DNA from: CAZEDU01 sp964511185
GTDB taxonomy: Bacteria; Myxococcota; Myxococcia; Myxococcales; Myxococcaceae
Length of the DNA stretch: 64,000 nucleotides
Reading direction: 5' to 3'
Assembly (NCBI GenBank): GCA_964511185.1
Contig: CAZEDU010000001.1
Location: forward strand, 62,001 to 126,000
Position 1 is the first letter of the stretch; every line of letters begins with the position of its first letter. Positions 52,053 through 61,493 of this stretch are shown here, in pieces. A model generated the notes under the pieces. The model was not told where the DNA came from and ran no database searches. It saw nothing but the letters and a program-made list of their open reading frames with translations. A program made the position numbers and the translations under genes.

Positions 52053-53918
52053 CTACGGCTCCGGCGTGGAGCCGCTGTTCTGCGGCTGGCGAGAGACCCG
52101 GCGCACGAAGTCGGCCGCGTTGTTGTTCGAGTCGTAGTTGTTGCCTGCCGTGGCGTCGACGCCGCCTTCCATCGTCTGGGGGGTCGAGGTCGACTTGGCC
52201 TTGCGCTCGAGCGACTCGCCCGAGGTGAAGGCCGGCGCCGCGACGGCCTGTCCTTCCGGCCCTGCCGCCGCGCCGTAGCCCAACGTGTCGCTCACGGCGG
52301 CGTCGACCAGCGCGGTGCTCAAGCTCGGCGAGCCGATGCGCACGTGGCCGGCGCTGTCGCTGAAGCCGAGCGTCGTCGGCGCGCCCGCGCTGGTGACGCG
52401 GACGTGATCCGCCGTCACGCCGCCTTGGTAGCCCTGCGCGCCGCCGGAGACGATGAGGTAGTAGCCGCGGGCAGGAATCGACGCGTCGGCCGGCAAGGCG
52501 ACGACGTTCTGGTACGTGGTCCCCGACGCCGAGCGGTACTGCAGCCGCCAACCGGAGAGGCTCACCGGGTGGGGGCCGCCGTTGTACAGCTCGACGAGCT
52601 CGTCGCCCGCGCCGCCGGGCCCTGCGGCGGCGACCTCGCTCAGCACAATGTCGCAGACGTCGCCGCGCCCGTCGGTGTCGAAGTCGGCCTGGTTGCTGTT
52701 GGCCACCAGCACGCAGTTGTCGCACGCGTCGCCCTTGCCATCGCCGTCGACGTCGGCCTGCGAGACGTTGGACACGCCCGGGCAGTTGTCGCAGACATCG
52801 CCGCGGCCGTCGCCATCCGAGTCGGTCTGGTTGGCGTTGCTGAGCGCGGGGCAGTTGTCGCACGCGTCGCCTCTCCCGTCGCCATCTCCGTCGGCCTGAT
52901 TCGCGTTCGCGACGCTCGGGCAGTTGTCACAGGCGTTGCCGCGGCCATCGCCGTCCGAGTCGGCTTGGCCCACGTTCGCGACGAACGGGCAGTTGTCGGT
53001 GGCGTTGGGGATGCCGTCGTTGTCGTTGTCGCCGTCACACACGTCGCCGATGCCATCGCCATCGACGTCGCCTTGGTTCGGGTTGGAGACCGCCACGCAG
53101 TTGTCGCACGCATCGCCCTTGCCATCGCCGTCCGTGTCGGCCTGGCTGGGGTTCGGCACGCTCAAGCAGTTGTCGCACGCGTCGCCCACGCCATCGCCAT
53201 CGCTGTCGGTCTGAGAAGGGTTCGCGACGTTTCGGCAGTTGTCACACGGCCCCTGGACCATGTCGTTGTCGGGGTCGTCGGTGGCGACCACGCAGACGGT
53301 GGCCTGCCCGTGGCCGGTGCACATCCGCACGCCGCAGCCGGGGGATGGCGGCTGGCACTTCTCTCCCACGCCCGGCACGTCGGGCGCGCCGCAGACGCCG
53401 CAGTTGTTGGCGGCGGGCGCGTGACATTGGGCGCCGGCCTCGCCGCAGCCGAGTTCTCCGACGCACCCTTCGGCGGTGACGCAAGGGGCGCCCAAACCGG
53501 GGACGTGGGGTGCGCCACAGACGCCGCAGTTGTTGGGGAGGCCCAGCGTGCAGGTGAGCTCGTCGCGACCGCTGCACGCCCATTCACCGCACGCGCCACA
53601 CGGGTCGCCCGGCGCGTGCTCGAGCGCGAGGCAACCGCCGCACGCGTTCGCCACGCCTTCGTCGACCAAGCCGTTGCAGTCGTTGTCGCGGCCGTCGCAC
53701 AGCTCGGTGGTTGGGGAGACGGCGCCGACGCAGGCGCCGGGCTGGCCGTCGAGGCCGCACAGCGCCTGGCCGGCGAGGCAAACGCCGATGCCTTCGGTGC
53801 CCGCGGGGCCGGGGTAACAGCGAACCGGCTGCCCGGCGTCGCAGGTCGCTCTCGGGCAGCCGGACAGAAGCGCGGCGAGCGCGAGCAAGACGGGCGTGGC
53901 GCGGACAAGCGGGGCCAT
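52053..53918 (-). CDS. Thrombospondin type 3 repeat and lamin-tail domain lipoprotein
   Basis: 621 residues from ATG 53918, giving signal MAPLVRATPVLLALAALLSGC with lipobox. The N-terminal third is Cys-rich, with a MopE-like metal-binding motif (ELCDGRDNDCNGLVDEG) and repeated NNCGVCGAP units. The middle holds about eight TSP3 repeats of ~23 residues (DSDGDGRGDACDNCPxxxNxNQ type), which bind calcium. After DICDIVLSEVAAAGPGGAGDELVELYN comes a lamin-tail domain (~residues 425-540), then a linker to the end. It is probably a Ca-stabilised rod displaying an adhesive or binding domain on the outer surface. Confidence 0.85.
   Translation of the reverse strand: MAPLVRATPVLLALAALLSGCPRATCDAGQPVRCYPGPAGTEGIGVCLAGQALCGLDGQPGACVGAVSPTTELCDGRDNDCNGLVDEGVANACGGCLALEHAPGDPCGACGEWACSGRDELTCTLGLPNNCGVCGAPHVPGLGAPCVTAEGCVGELGCGEAGAQCHAPAANNCGVCGAPDVPGVGEKCQPPSPGCGVRMCTGHGQATVCVVATDDPDNDMVQGPCDNCRNVANPSQTDSDGDGVGDACDNCLSVPNPSQADTDGDGKGDACDNCVAVSNPNQGDVDGDGIGDVCDGDNDNDGIPNATDNCPFVANVGQADSDGDGRGNACDNCPSVANANQADGDGDGRGDACDNCPALSNANQTDSDGDGRGDVCDNCPGVSNVSQADVDGDGKGDACDNCVLVANSNQADFDTDGRGDVCDIVLSEVAAAGPGGAGDELVELYNGGPHPVSLSGWRLQYRSASGTTYQNVVALPADASIPARGYYLIVSGGAQGYQGGVTADHVRVTSAGAPTTLGFSDSAGHVRIGSPSLSTALVDAAVSDTLGYGAAAGPEGQAVAAPAFTSGESLERKAKSTSTPQTMEGGVDATAGNNYDSNNNAADFVRRVSRQPQNSGSTPEP
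52645..53265 (-). repeat. Tandem TSP3-coding repeats
   Basis: About eight in-frame 69-bp units (one is longer, with an extra DGDNDNDGIPNATD insert). Each encodes a D-x-D-G-D-G-x-G-D-x-C-D-N-C calcium loop. High mutual similarity makes the block prone to copy-number change and mis-assembly. Confidence 0.85.
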
Positions 53919-53984
53919 GGGCCGGTGGAGCTGATCCAACGCCCAGGTGATGCGCGGAGGCAAGTTCGGGGGCTCGGCACGGCC

Positions 53985-54012
53985 GGGGACAGTCCCCAGG
54001 GGGACAATCCCC
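53985..54012. repeat. Paired GGGGACAGTCCCC palindrome, locus 4
   Basis: GGGGACAGTCCCC (53985-53997) and GGGGACAATCCCC (54000-54012) are separated by AG and lie 1 bp beyond the stop codon (54014-54016) of the minus-strand gene. Confidence 0.85.
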
Positions 54013-54013
54013 G

Positions 54014-54526
54014 CTAGCGGGGGGCGCGCTTCTCGAGCTCGGTGAGGTGGTGGTCGAGCTCCTTCTCTTCCCGCGAGACGTCGAAGCCGTGGTGGCGCGC
54101 GCCGGTGAGGATGGCGACGCACATCATGAGCAGCTTCACGGTCCCGCGGGTGGGTTCCTGATCCGGGTGACCGTAGACCTCGTGCTTGAAGCGCTCGAGC
54201 AGCGTGGTGAAGTCCCGGAAGCACACCGCTTCGGACAGCTCGGGGAGCGGGCCGGTGTGGCTGGTGTCGGGAGGAAAGGCGATGCCGGCGTCGGTCAGCG
54301 CGAGCTGCCGGCCGTCGCCGAAGACGAGCAAGAGATAGGGGCGGTGCGTCTGCTTGTCGGTGCGCGGCTCGACGAGCGAAAGCTGCGCGGCGTCGAGGGC
54401 GAGCGAGCGGCCGGAGAAGACGTCGAAGAGCTGGGAGGCCGGCTCATCGAAGAGGACCTGTCCGCCGGGGCGGCTGCAGTGGGCGCGGATGGCGGCGAGT
54501 TGATCCGTTCGGGAACCGGCGGTCAT
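54014..54526 (-). CDS. Hypothetical protein
   Basis: 170 residues using the ATG at 54526 (MTAGSRTDQLAAIRAHC). A soluble protein with an N-terminal beta-rich half (QVLFDEPASQLFDVFSGR, PYLLLVFGDGRQLALTDAG) and a C-terminal helical half ending HHLTELEKRAPR. I do not recognise it. The upstream intergenic region carries a perfect 11-bp inverted repeat. A GGGGAC palindrome pair abuts its stop. Confidence 0.7.
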   Translation of the reverse strand: MTAGSRTDQLAAIRAHCSRPGGQVLFDEPASQLFDVFSGRSLALDAAQLSLVEPRTDKQTHRPYLLLVFGDGRQLALTDAGIAFPPDTSHTGPLPELSEAVCFRDFTTLLERFKHEVYGHPDQEPTRGTVKLLMMCVAILTGARHHGFDVSREEKELDHHLTELEKRAPR

Positions 54527-54551
54527 GGCGCCTCTTAACACGCGCAAGCGC

Positions 54552-54602
54552 CTGAATTCTCGAGCTCGAGACAACTGCTGCAGCGCGGCGGCGAGAATTC
54601 AG
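54552..54602. promoter_or_regulatory. 11-bp inverted repeat between divergent genes
   Basis: CTGAATTCTCG (54552-54562) and its exact reverse complement CGAGAATTCAG (54592-54602), 29 bp apart. They lie between the start of the gene at 54526 and the ATG at 54605. The AATT cores stand out in this GC-rich DNA. It is a possible binding site for a dimeric regulator. Confidence 0.4.
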
Positions 54603-54704
54603 ACATGGCTCTGAAAATCACCTTCGACCCCCGCTCCGGCCATCGCCCTCGCCCGCCCCTCGCCGACCGATCCACGCCTCGGCGCGCGCGAAGCGCTTCG
54701 TCAG

Positions 54705-55001
54705 GTGAGCAAAGGCGTCGCGCCCGTGCTGCTCTTCGGGCCCGACCGCTTCGCCGTCAACCTGACGAAGGGCCGCACCTTCTACCTCTGGACCAACGCG
54801 AGCAACCGCGCGGTGATGCAGGTCAATCGCTCGGTCGGTGCGCGGCTCGACGTCGGCCCGGTCGCGCCGGTGAAAGGCGCCGCGCGCTCCGCCGTGGTTC
54901 GCATGCTCATCCTCTGCGCCCAGCGCAAGGACGGCCTGGTCGCGATCGAAGCGAAGCGCCTGCTCAACGCGCTCAACTACCGCGGCCCGTTCAAGACCTG
55001 A
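54705..55001 (+). CDS. Small hypothetical protein, probably 5'-frameshifted
   Basis: The open frame from GTG 54705 encodes 98 residues (VAPVLLFGPDRFAVNLT, FYLWTNASNRAVMQV). The same frame remains coding-like upstream to 54615 (reading ...PSPTDPRLGAREALRQ) but has no start codon. An ATG at 54605 in another frame begins a plausible N-terminus (MALKITFDPRSG). A single-base insertion or deletion near 54635-54645 would join them into one ~130-residue protein. No signal peptide or known domain. It converges on dnaK, adjacent at 55002. Confidence 0.5.
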   Translation: MSKGVAPVLLFGPDRFAVNLTKGRTFYLWTNASNRAVMQVNRSVGARLDVGPVAPVKGAARSAVVRMLILCAQRKDGLVAIEAKRLLNALNYRGPFKT

Positions 55002-56837
<1,836 letters not shown>

Positions 56838-56840
56838 ACG

Positions 56841-57581
56841 TTACGCGTCTCCGCTCGGAGGCTCCGAGCCTTCGGCAGGCTTCGAAGCCGCAGCCGGCGC
56901 CTTGGACACCATCACCAGCGCCGGTCGGACCAGCCGCTCGTTCAGCGTGTAGCCGCGGACGAGCTCGGTCACCACGTGGTTGGGGGGCAGCTCGGCCGTC
57001 TCCACCTGCTGCATCGCTTCATGGAAGCGCGGGTCGAACGGCTGCCCCTGACTGACGAACGACTTGATGCCGTGCTTGCCCAAGGTGTCTTCGAAGAGCT
57101 TGCGCGTCATCGCCACGCCTTCGCGAAACCCTTCCAGGTCCGTCGCCGACTTGCCGTGCTCGAGCGCGCGGTCGAGGTTGTCGATGATCGGGAGGAAGTC
57201 CTTGAGCAGCTTCTCGACGCCGTACTTCTGAATCTCTTCCTTCTCTTTCGCCGCCCGCTTCTTGAAGTTGTCGAGGTCGGCGACCGCGCGGAGCATCTTC
57301 TCGTGCGAGTCCTTGACCTTCTCCATCATCTCGCGGCCCTTCGCGAGCGACAGCTCGAGCTGCGCCTTCAGCGCTTCGACCTCTTTCGAGTCCGCGGCGA
57401 CCGGGCCGCCCGCGCCGGCGGCGCCTTCGACCTCGACCGCGACTTCGGCGGTGACCGCTTCGGAAGGGGCGGGCTCGACGGGCGCCTCACCGGTGTGCTT
57501 TCGCACGCTCTCGAGCGCCTCTTTGATCACGTCGGCGCTGATATCCGCGGAAAATTGACCCTTTTCACCGGACCGGGACAC
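56841..57581 (-). CDS. grpE: Nucleotide exchange factor GrpE
   Basis: 246 residues if started at the GTG at 57581. The acidic, Ala/Glu/Val-rich N-terminal ~75 residues are followed by the long GrpE coiled coil (ALKAQLELSLAKGREMMEKV in part, LRAVADLDNFKKRAAKEKEE in part), DFLPIIDNLDRALEH and the beta domain (FDPRFHEAMQQVE, VVTELVRGYTLNERLVRPALVMVSK). It releases ADP from DnaK, encoded 3 bp downstream. The frame is open further upstream, but the 57582-57809 part overlaps a neighbouring gene and looks spurious. Confidence 0.93.
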   Translation of the reverse strand: MSRSGEKGQFSADISADVIKEALESVRKHTGEAPVEPAPSEAVTAEVAVEVEGAAGAGGPVAADSKEVEALKAQLELSLAKGREMMEKVKDSHEKMLRAVADLDNFKKRAAKEKEEIQKYGVEKLLKDFLPIIDNLDRALEHGKSATDLEGFREGVAMTRKLFEDTLGKHGIKSFVSQGQPFDPRFHEAMQQVETAELPPNHVVTELVRGYTLNERLVRPALVMVSKAPAAASKPAEGSEPPSGDA

Positions 57582-57640
57582 GCGTCGACTATCGCACGGC
57601 CCGATGCGCGCACCAACGACGTAGTCGTCTCTGGGTGGAT

Positions 57641-57979
57641 CTACTTCTTCGTCGCCTTCGCCCGTCGGGTCCGCTTTCGGCCCTTGGGCGCGGCTTTCTT
57701 GCGGCTGGCCGCCTTCTTGCCCGGCGCCTTGGCGCGAATCACCTGCTCGGCCTTGTGAATCCCCAGCTCCACTGCGTCGGCCACGTCCTCGGCCGCCTTC
57801 TTGGCCCACTGGCCCAGCTCGTCCAGGCTCTCGCGCACCTTCGCCTGCGTCTTGGGGTCCTTGACTTCGGTGAGCAGGCGCTCGGCCTCCTGGCGCAGGT
57901 CTTCGCCTGCCCGCACCAGCTCGTCACGCGCCTTGAGGAAGAACGCCTTGAACTGCGCTTCGATCGGCTTGGGGTCCAT
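57641..57979 (-). CDS. Helical protein with lysine-rich tail (phasin/histone H1-like)
   Basis: 112 residues from ATG 57979. Residues 1-80 are amphipathic helices (FKAFFLKARDELVRAGEDL, LDELGQWAKKAAEDVADAV) resembling phasin-like/PHA granule-associated proteins. The last ~30 residues are a Lys/Arg/Ala tail (GKKAASRKKAAPKGRKR), like bacterial histone H1-type proteins. It could bind nucleic acid or granules. It is encoded between grpE and terC on the same strand. Confidence 0.68.
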   Translation of the reverse strand: MDPKPIEAQFKAFFLKARDELVRAGEDLRQEAERLLTEVKDPKTQAKVRESLDELGQWAKKAAEDVADAVELGIHKAEQVIRAKAPGKKAASRKKAAPKGRKRTRRAKATKK

Positions 57980-58002
57980 GCTTGGCTCCTTTCAGGGCCA
58001 CG

Positions 58003-58989
58003 TCAGCGGGCCAGCGGCGAGTCGTCGGGCAGCCGCGGCTTGGTGTCGTCGTGCTTCTGCTCGGCCGGAGGCCGAAGCCACGAGAGCGCGATGGAGCCAC
58101 CGATGAGGCCAGCCACGACCGCGAGCGAGATGCCGATGGGAATCACGATGTGGAAGTAGTGAATGAGCATCTTCCCGCCCACGAACAAGAGCACCGCGCC
58201 CAGGCCGTATTTCAAGTAGTGGAACTTTCCCATCACGCCGGCGAGCAGGAAGAAGAGCGAGCGCAGGCCCAGGATGGCGAAGATGTTCGAGGTGAAGACG
58301 ATGAACGGGTCCTTGGTCACCGCGAAGATGGCGGGGATGGAGTCGACCGCGAACACCACGTCCGTCGCCTCGACGGTCACCAGCACGAAGAGCAGCGGGG
58401 TCGCCAGGCGACGGCCGTTCTCGACGATGGTGAAGCGGCCGCCGTGGTAGGTGGTGGTCGCCGGCACCACGCGGCGGAAGAGGCGAAACACCAGGTTCTT
58501 GCTCGGGTCGACGTCCTCTTCCGTCTGCCGGAACAGCTTGATGCCCGTGTAGATGAGAATCGCGCCGAACACGTACATCACCCAGCCGAAGCGCTGGATG
58601 AGCGCCGCGCCGAGCAGGATGAACACGGCCCGCATCACCAGCGCGCCCAGAATCCCCCAGAACAGCACCTTGTGCTGGTACTGCTTGGGCACCGCGAAGA
58701 ACTGCATCACCACCAAGATGACGAAGATGTTGTCGACCGAGAGCGCCTTCTCGATGAGGTAGCCCGTCAGGTACTGCAGCCCGAAGCTGCCGCCGAACAT
58801 CCACCACACCCCGCCGCCGAACAGCAGCGCGAGCGCGATCCACACCAGGCTCCAGCCCAGCGCCTCCCGGACGCTCACCTCGTGGGAGTGGCGGTGAAAG
58901 ACGCCCAGGTCGAGCGCCAGCATCAGCAGGATGAAGACGACGAAGCCGGCCCACAGGGCCGGGCTGCCAACGCTCTGGATGTTCAACAC
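58003..58989 (-). CDS. TerC/Alx family membrane protein
   Basis: 328 residues from a GTG at 58989 (a TTG is the next codon). About nine helices with the TerC hallmarks ALSVDNIFVILVV, the RFGWVMYVFGAILIYTGIK segment, and VEATDVVFAVDSIPAIFAVTKDPFIVF in part; paired Asp residues in the helices are typical. Family members (Alx, TerC, YkoY) export manganese or load metals onto exoenzymes. I looked upstream for a yybP-ykoY manganese riboswitch and saw none. Confidence 0.92.
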   Translation of the reverse strand: MLNIQSVGSPALWAGFVVFILLMLALDLGVFHRHSHEVSVREALGWSLVWIALALLFGGGVWWMFGGSFGLQYLTGYLIEKALSVDNIFVILVVMQFFAVPKQYQHKVLFWGILGALVMRAVFILLGAALIQRFGWVMYVFGAILIYTGIKLFRQTEEDVDPSKNLVFRLFRRVVPATTTYHGGRFTIVENGRRLATPLLFVLVTVEATDVVFAVDSIPAIFAVTKDPFIVFTSNIFAILGLRSLFFLLAGVMGKFHYLKYGLGAVLLFVGGKMLIHYFHIVIPIGISLAVVAGLIGGSIALSWLRPPAEQKHDDTKPRLPDDSPLAR

Positions 58990-59085
58990 GGGGTGCTACC
59001 TCGTGGTCAGGGGTACGACAGGGTGGGAAGCGGGCCCTCCATAACAGAACGGCGGAGGGCGTGCCGAGACCGGCCGCTGAAGGGC

Positions 59086-60300
59086 CTACCAGCCGGTCCG
59101 CTGGCGGATGAACGCCTCGAGCTGCTGCCCCAGCTTCTGGTGGGTGAAGAGGTTCGGGTGGAAGCCGCAGCCGGCGCCCTCGACGGATTCGTCGGTGTTG
59201 GGGAACTCGAGGAAGGACACCTTCGCGTCCCCCTGGTTGTTCCGCTCGGTCACCAGGCCGGAAATCCACGCGCGCGCCTTGGTGAGCGCTTGGGCCCCAG
59301 CCGGAAAGTTGTCGCTCATCATCGGGCCGATGGCACAGATGATGTGCGCGTTCGGGTACTGGCTGCGGAGCGTGGCGAGGAACTGCCGGTAGGCCTCGGT
59401 GAACGGCATCTGCGGCGGCGCGCCGGTCACGAAGTCGTTGTCCCCTAAGTTCACCACCACCACGTCGGGAATCCAGCTGCTCGGGCCCCATGAAGGGTTC
59501 GACCGGGTGGGCAGCGTGCGGCCGTAGACACTGGGCAACGGCTGGTGGGTCGAGCCGTTCTCGTTCCGGTAGATGCCCTTGCCCGACCACGCGATGGTCA
59601 CCTGCTCCGCTTGGAGCGCGCGCGCGGCGATGGCGCCGTACGTCAGGTAGTGGTTCTCGGTGGCGTCGGTGAAGGGGCAGTTCTCGTCGGCGCCTTCGTT
59701 GCCGTAGCCGGCGGTGATGGAGTCGCCGATGAGCTCGATGCGGCGGGCCGCGCGCGGCGGCGGCGAGAGCAGCTGCCCTCCACCGAAGTCGAAGCCGATG
59801 AGCTGGCCTTCGCCCACCAGCCCCTCGGTGCGCTTGTACAGCGTCACCTCGTGCACGCCCCCGTCGAGCCCGCTGGCGAGTGGGTAGCGGTGGGTGCCGG
59901 CCTGCGCCTCCAGCGTCACCACGCGCTGGCCGTCGAGGAGCACCTCGTAGCGGTCGTCGAGCGTGCCGCCGTTCTCGTCGGTGCCGTGGCTCACCTGGTG
60001 GAGGTCCACCGCCACGCTGGGGCCGACGAAGCGCGCGATGAGGGTGCTGCCGGACCAGCCGAAGCGCGGCCCGTTGCTCGCGGTGTGGTCGAAGCGGCCG
60101 ATGAAGCGCACCGCCGGTGGCTCGGGTGTGCCGCCTGCGTCGGGCGTCTCGGAAGTGCCGCCGTCCGGCGGTGGCTCGGGGAGCGGGTCTCCCCCGTCGG
60201 GCGAGAAGTCTGGCGGGGGCGGCTCCTCGCCCTCACCCACCAGCGCGGGCTCACAGGCGAGCAGGGCCGTCGCGAGCAGAACGGCAAAGGAACGACTCAC
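59086..60300 (-). CDS. CE2-like SGNH esterase lipoprotein, copy 1
   Basis: 404 residues from a GTG at 60300 overlapping the stop of copy 2 (GTGA). Signal VSRSFAVLLATALLAC with lipobox, then an Asp/Pro-rich linker. A jelly-roll N-domain (VRFIGRFDHTASNGPRFGWSG in part) and a C-terminal SGNH hydrolase follow: GDSITAGYGNEG (Ser), NLGDNDF (Asn) and GFHPNLFTHQKL (His). This two-domain order is that of carbohydrate esterase family 2 deacetylases, which remove acetyl groups from hemicellulose or other glycans. It is a surface or periplasmic enzyme; the paralogue lies directly upstream. Confidence 0.87.
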   Translation of the reverse strand: MSRSFAVLLATALLACEPALVGEGEEPPPPDFSPDGGDPLPEPPPDGGTSETPDAGGTPEPPAVRFIGRFDHTASNGPRFGWSGSTLIARFVGPSVAVDLHQVSHGTDENGGTLDDRYEVLLDGQRVVTLEAQAGTHRYPLASGLDGGVHEVTLYKRTEGLVGEGQLIGFDFGGGQLLSPPPRAARRIELIGDSITAGYGNEGADENCPFTDATENHYLTYGAIAARALQAEQVTIAWSGKGIYRNENGSTHQPLPSVYGRTLPTRSNPSWGPSSWIPDVVVVNLGDNDFVTGAPPQMPFTEAYRQFLATLRSQYPNAHIICAIGPMMSDNFPAGAQALTKARAWISGLVTERNNQGDAKVSFLEFPNTDESVEGAGCGFHPNLFTHQKLGQQLEAFIRQRTGW

Positions 60301-61469
60301 CACCCGAGCTTGCCACCAATGAAGGTCGTCAGCTGCTCCGCCATCTTCTGATGCTTCGAGAGGCTGGGGTGCCAGTCGCAGCCGAGTCCGTCGACGGCCT
60401 CGTCCTGCTCTGGAAACTCGAGGAACCAGACCTTGGCGTCGCCCTGCCCGCTGCGCTCGGCGACCACGGCCGAAATCCAATCTCTCGCGCGCGTCAGCGC
60501 TTGTTCCCCGGGTGGATAGAAGTCGTTCAGCATCGGCCCCACCGTCGCGACGAGGTGCGCGTCGGGGTAGCGCGCCCGCAGCGACTGCAAGAACGAGCGG
60601 TACGCGTCCTGGAAGGCGCTCTGGGGCGGGGCGTCGGAGGCGAAGTCGTTGGTCGACAGGTTGACCACCACCACGTGCGGCACCCAACGCGTGAAGTCCC
60701 AGCCGCTGTCGGCGCGCTCGGGCAGCGTCCGCTCCCAGAGCACAGGCATCGTCTCGGTCAGCGAGTCGTCGCCGTTGCGGTAGAGGCCCTTGCCCGACCA
60801 GGCGATGGTCACCTGCTCCGCCTCGAGAGAGCGCGCGGTGAGCGCCGCGTAGCTCGAAGAGTGGTTCTGCGTGGCCACCGTGTAGCCGCAGTCCTTGTCC
60901 GGCCCTTCGATGCCGTACGCGGTGGTGATGGAGTCGCCGATGAACTCGATGCGGCGCTCCGCGGGCGCAGGGGGCGGAAGCAGCTTGCCCGAAGGCCCGA
61001 AGTCGAGCCCCAACAGCTGCGCCTCGCCGACGTTCGCCTCGCTCCGCTTGTGGACGAGCACCTGGTGCACGCCCGCGTCGAGGCCGGCGTCGACCGGATA
61101 GTCGACCACCCCGGCCTGGGTCTGCACGGTGAGCGGCGGCCGCCCGTCGATGACGACGTCGTAAGCGTTGTAGGTCGGGTCGCCGTTCGAATCGAGCCCG
61201 CCGCTCGCCTCCTGCAGCCGCAAGGTGAGCGCGGCGCCCTCGAAGCGCGCCACGACGCTGCTGCCGGACCAGGCGAAGCGGGGGCCCGCGTCGTCCGAAA
61301 AGTCGAACCGGCCGATGAAGCGCAAAGCGCCGGTGTCGACCGAAGCGTCGAGGCCGCCGTCGACGCCGGGCCCTTCGAGCCCCGCATCGGGCGGGGATGA
61401 CCCGGCGCGGCAGGCGGCCAGCGCGGCGAACGCGAGGCCGAGAATGACGAGAAGGCCGCGAAGGTTCAT
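60297..61469 (-). CDS. CE2-like SGNH esterase lipoprotein, copy 2
   Basis: 390 residues from ATG 61469; lipobox signal MNLRGLLVILGLAFAALAAC. Same architecture as copy 1: jelly-roll (LRFIGRFDFSDDAGPRFAWSG in part) then SGNH domain with GDSITTAYGIEG and CDWHPSLSKHQKMAEQ. In the Asn block the sequence is NLSTNDF, where copy 1 and the family have Gly (NLGxNDF), so activity or specificity may differ. The tandem arrangement and 4-bp overlap show a local duplication kept in one operon. It is divergent from bpt. Confidence 0.87.
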   Translation of the reverse strand: MNLRGLLVILGLAFAALAACRAGSSPPDAGLEGPGVDGGLDASVDTGALRFIGRFDFSDDAGPRFAWSGSSVVARFEGAALTLRLQEASGGLDSNGDPTYNAYDVVIDGRPPLTVQTQAGVVDYPVDAGLDAGVHQVLVHKRSEANVGEAQLLGLDFGPSGKLLPPPAPAERRIEFIGDSITTAYGIEGPDKDCGYTVATQNHSSSYAALTARSLEAEQVTIAWSGKGLYRNGDDSLTETMPVLWERTLPERADSGWDFTRWVPHVVVVNLSTNDFASDAPPQSAFQDAYRSFLQSLRARYPDAHLVATVGPMLNDFYPPGEQALTRARDWISAVVAERSGQGDAKVWFLEFPEQDEAVDGLGCDWHPSLSKHQKMAEQLTTFIGGKLGW

Positions 61470-61493
61470 GCTGTGAGCGCTCCTTGAGAACCG

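Noticed and set aside
52053..53265. Tandem repeats as a possible CRISPR array
   Set aside because: The units are contiguous, in frame and encode TSP3 calcium loops; there are no spacers.
54227..54574. Upstream start for the gene at 54014-54526
   Set aside because: The extension MSRAREFRRLRVLRG crosses the perfect inverted repeat region and lacks a conserved look; ATG 54526 is simpler.
57582..57809. N-terminal extension of GrpE in the open frame
   Set aside because: It overlaps the lysine-rich protein gene and translates to low-complexity sequence; GTG 57581 gives a typical acidic GrpE N-terminus.
58990..59085. Possible yybP-ykoY manganese riboswitch upstream of terC
   Set aside because: The ~95 bp upstream of the start show none of the conserved motifs of that riboswitch that I could recognise.
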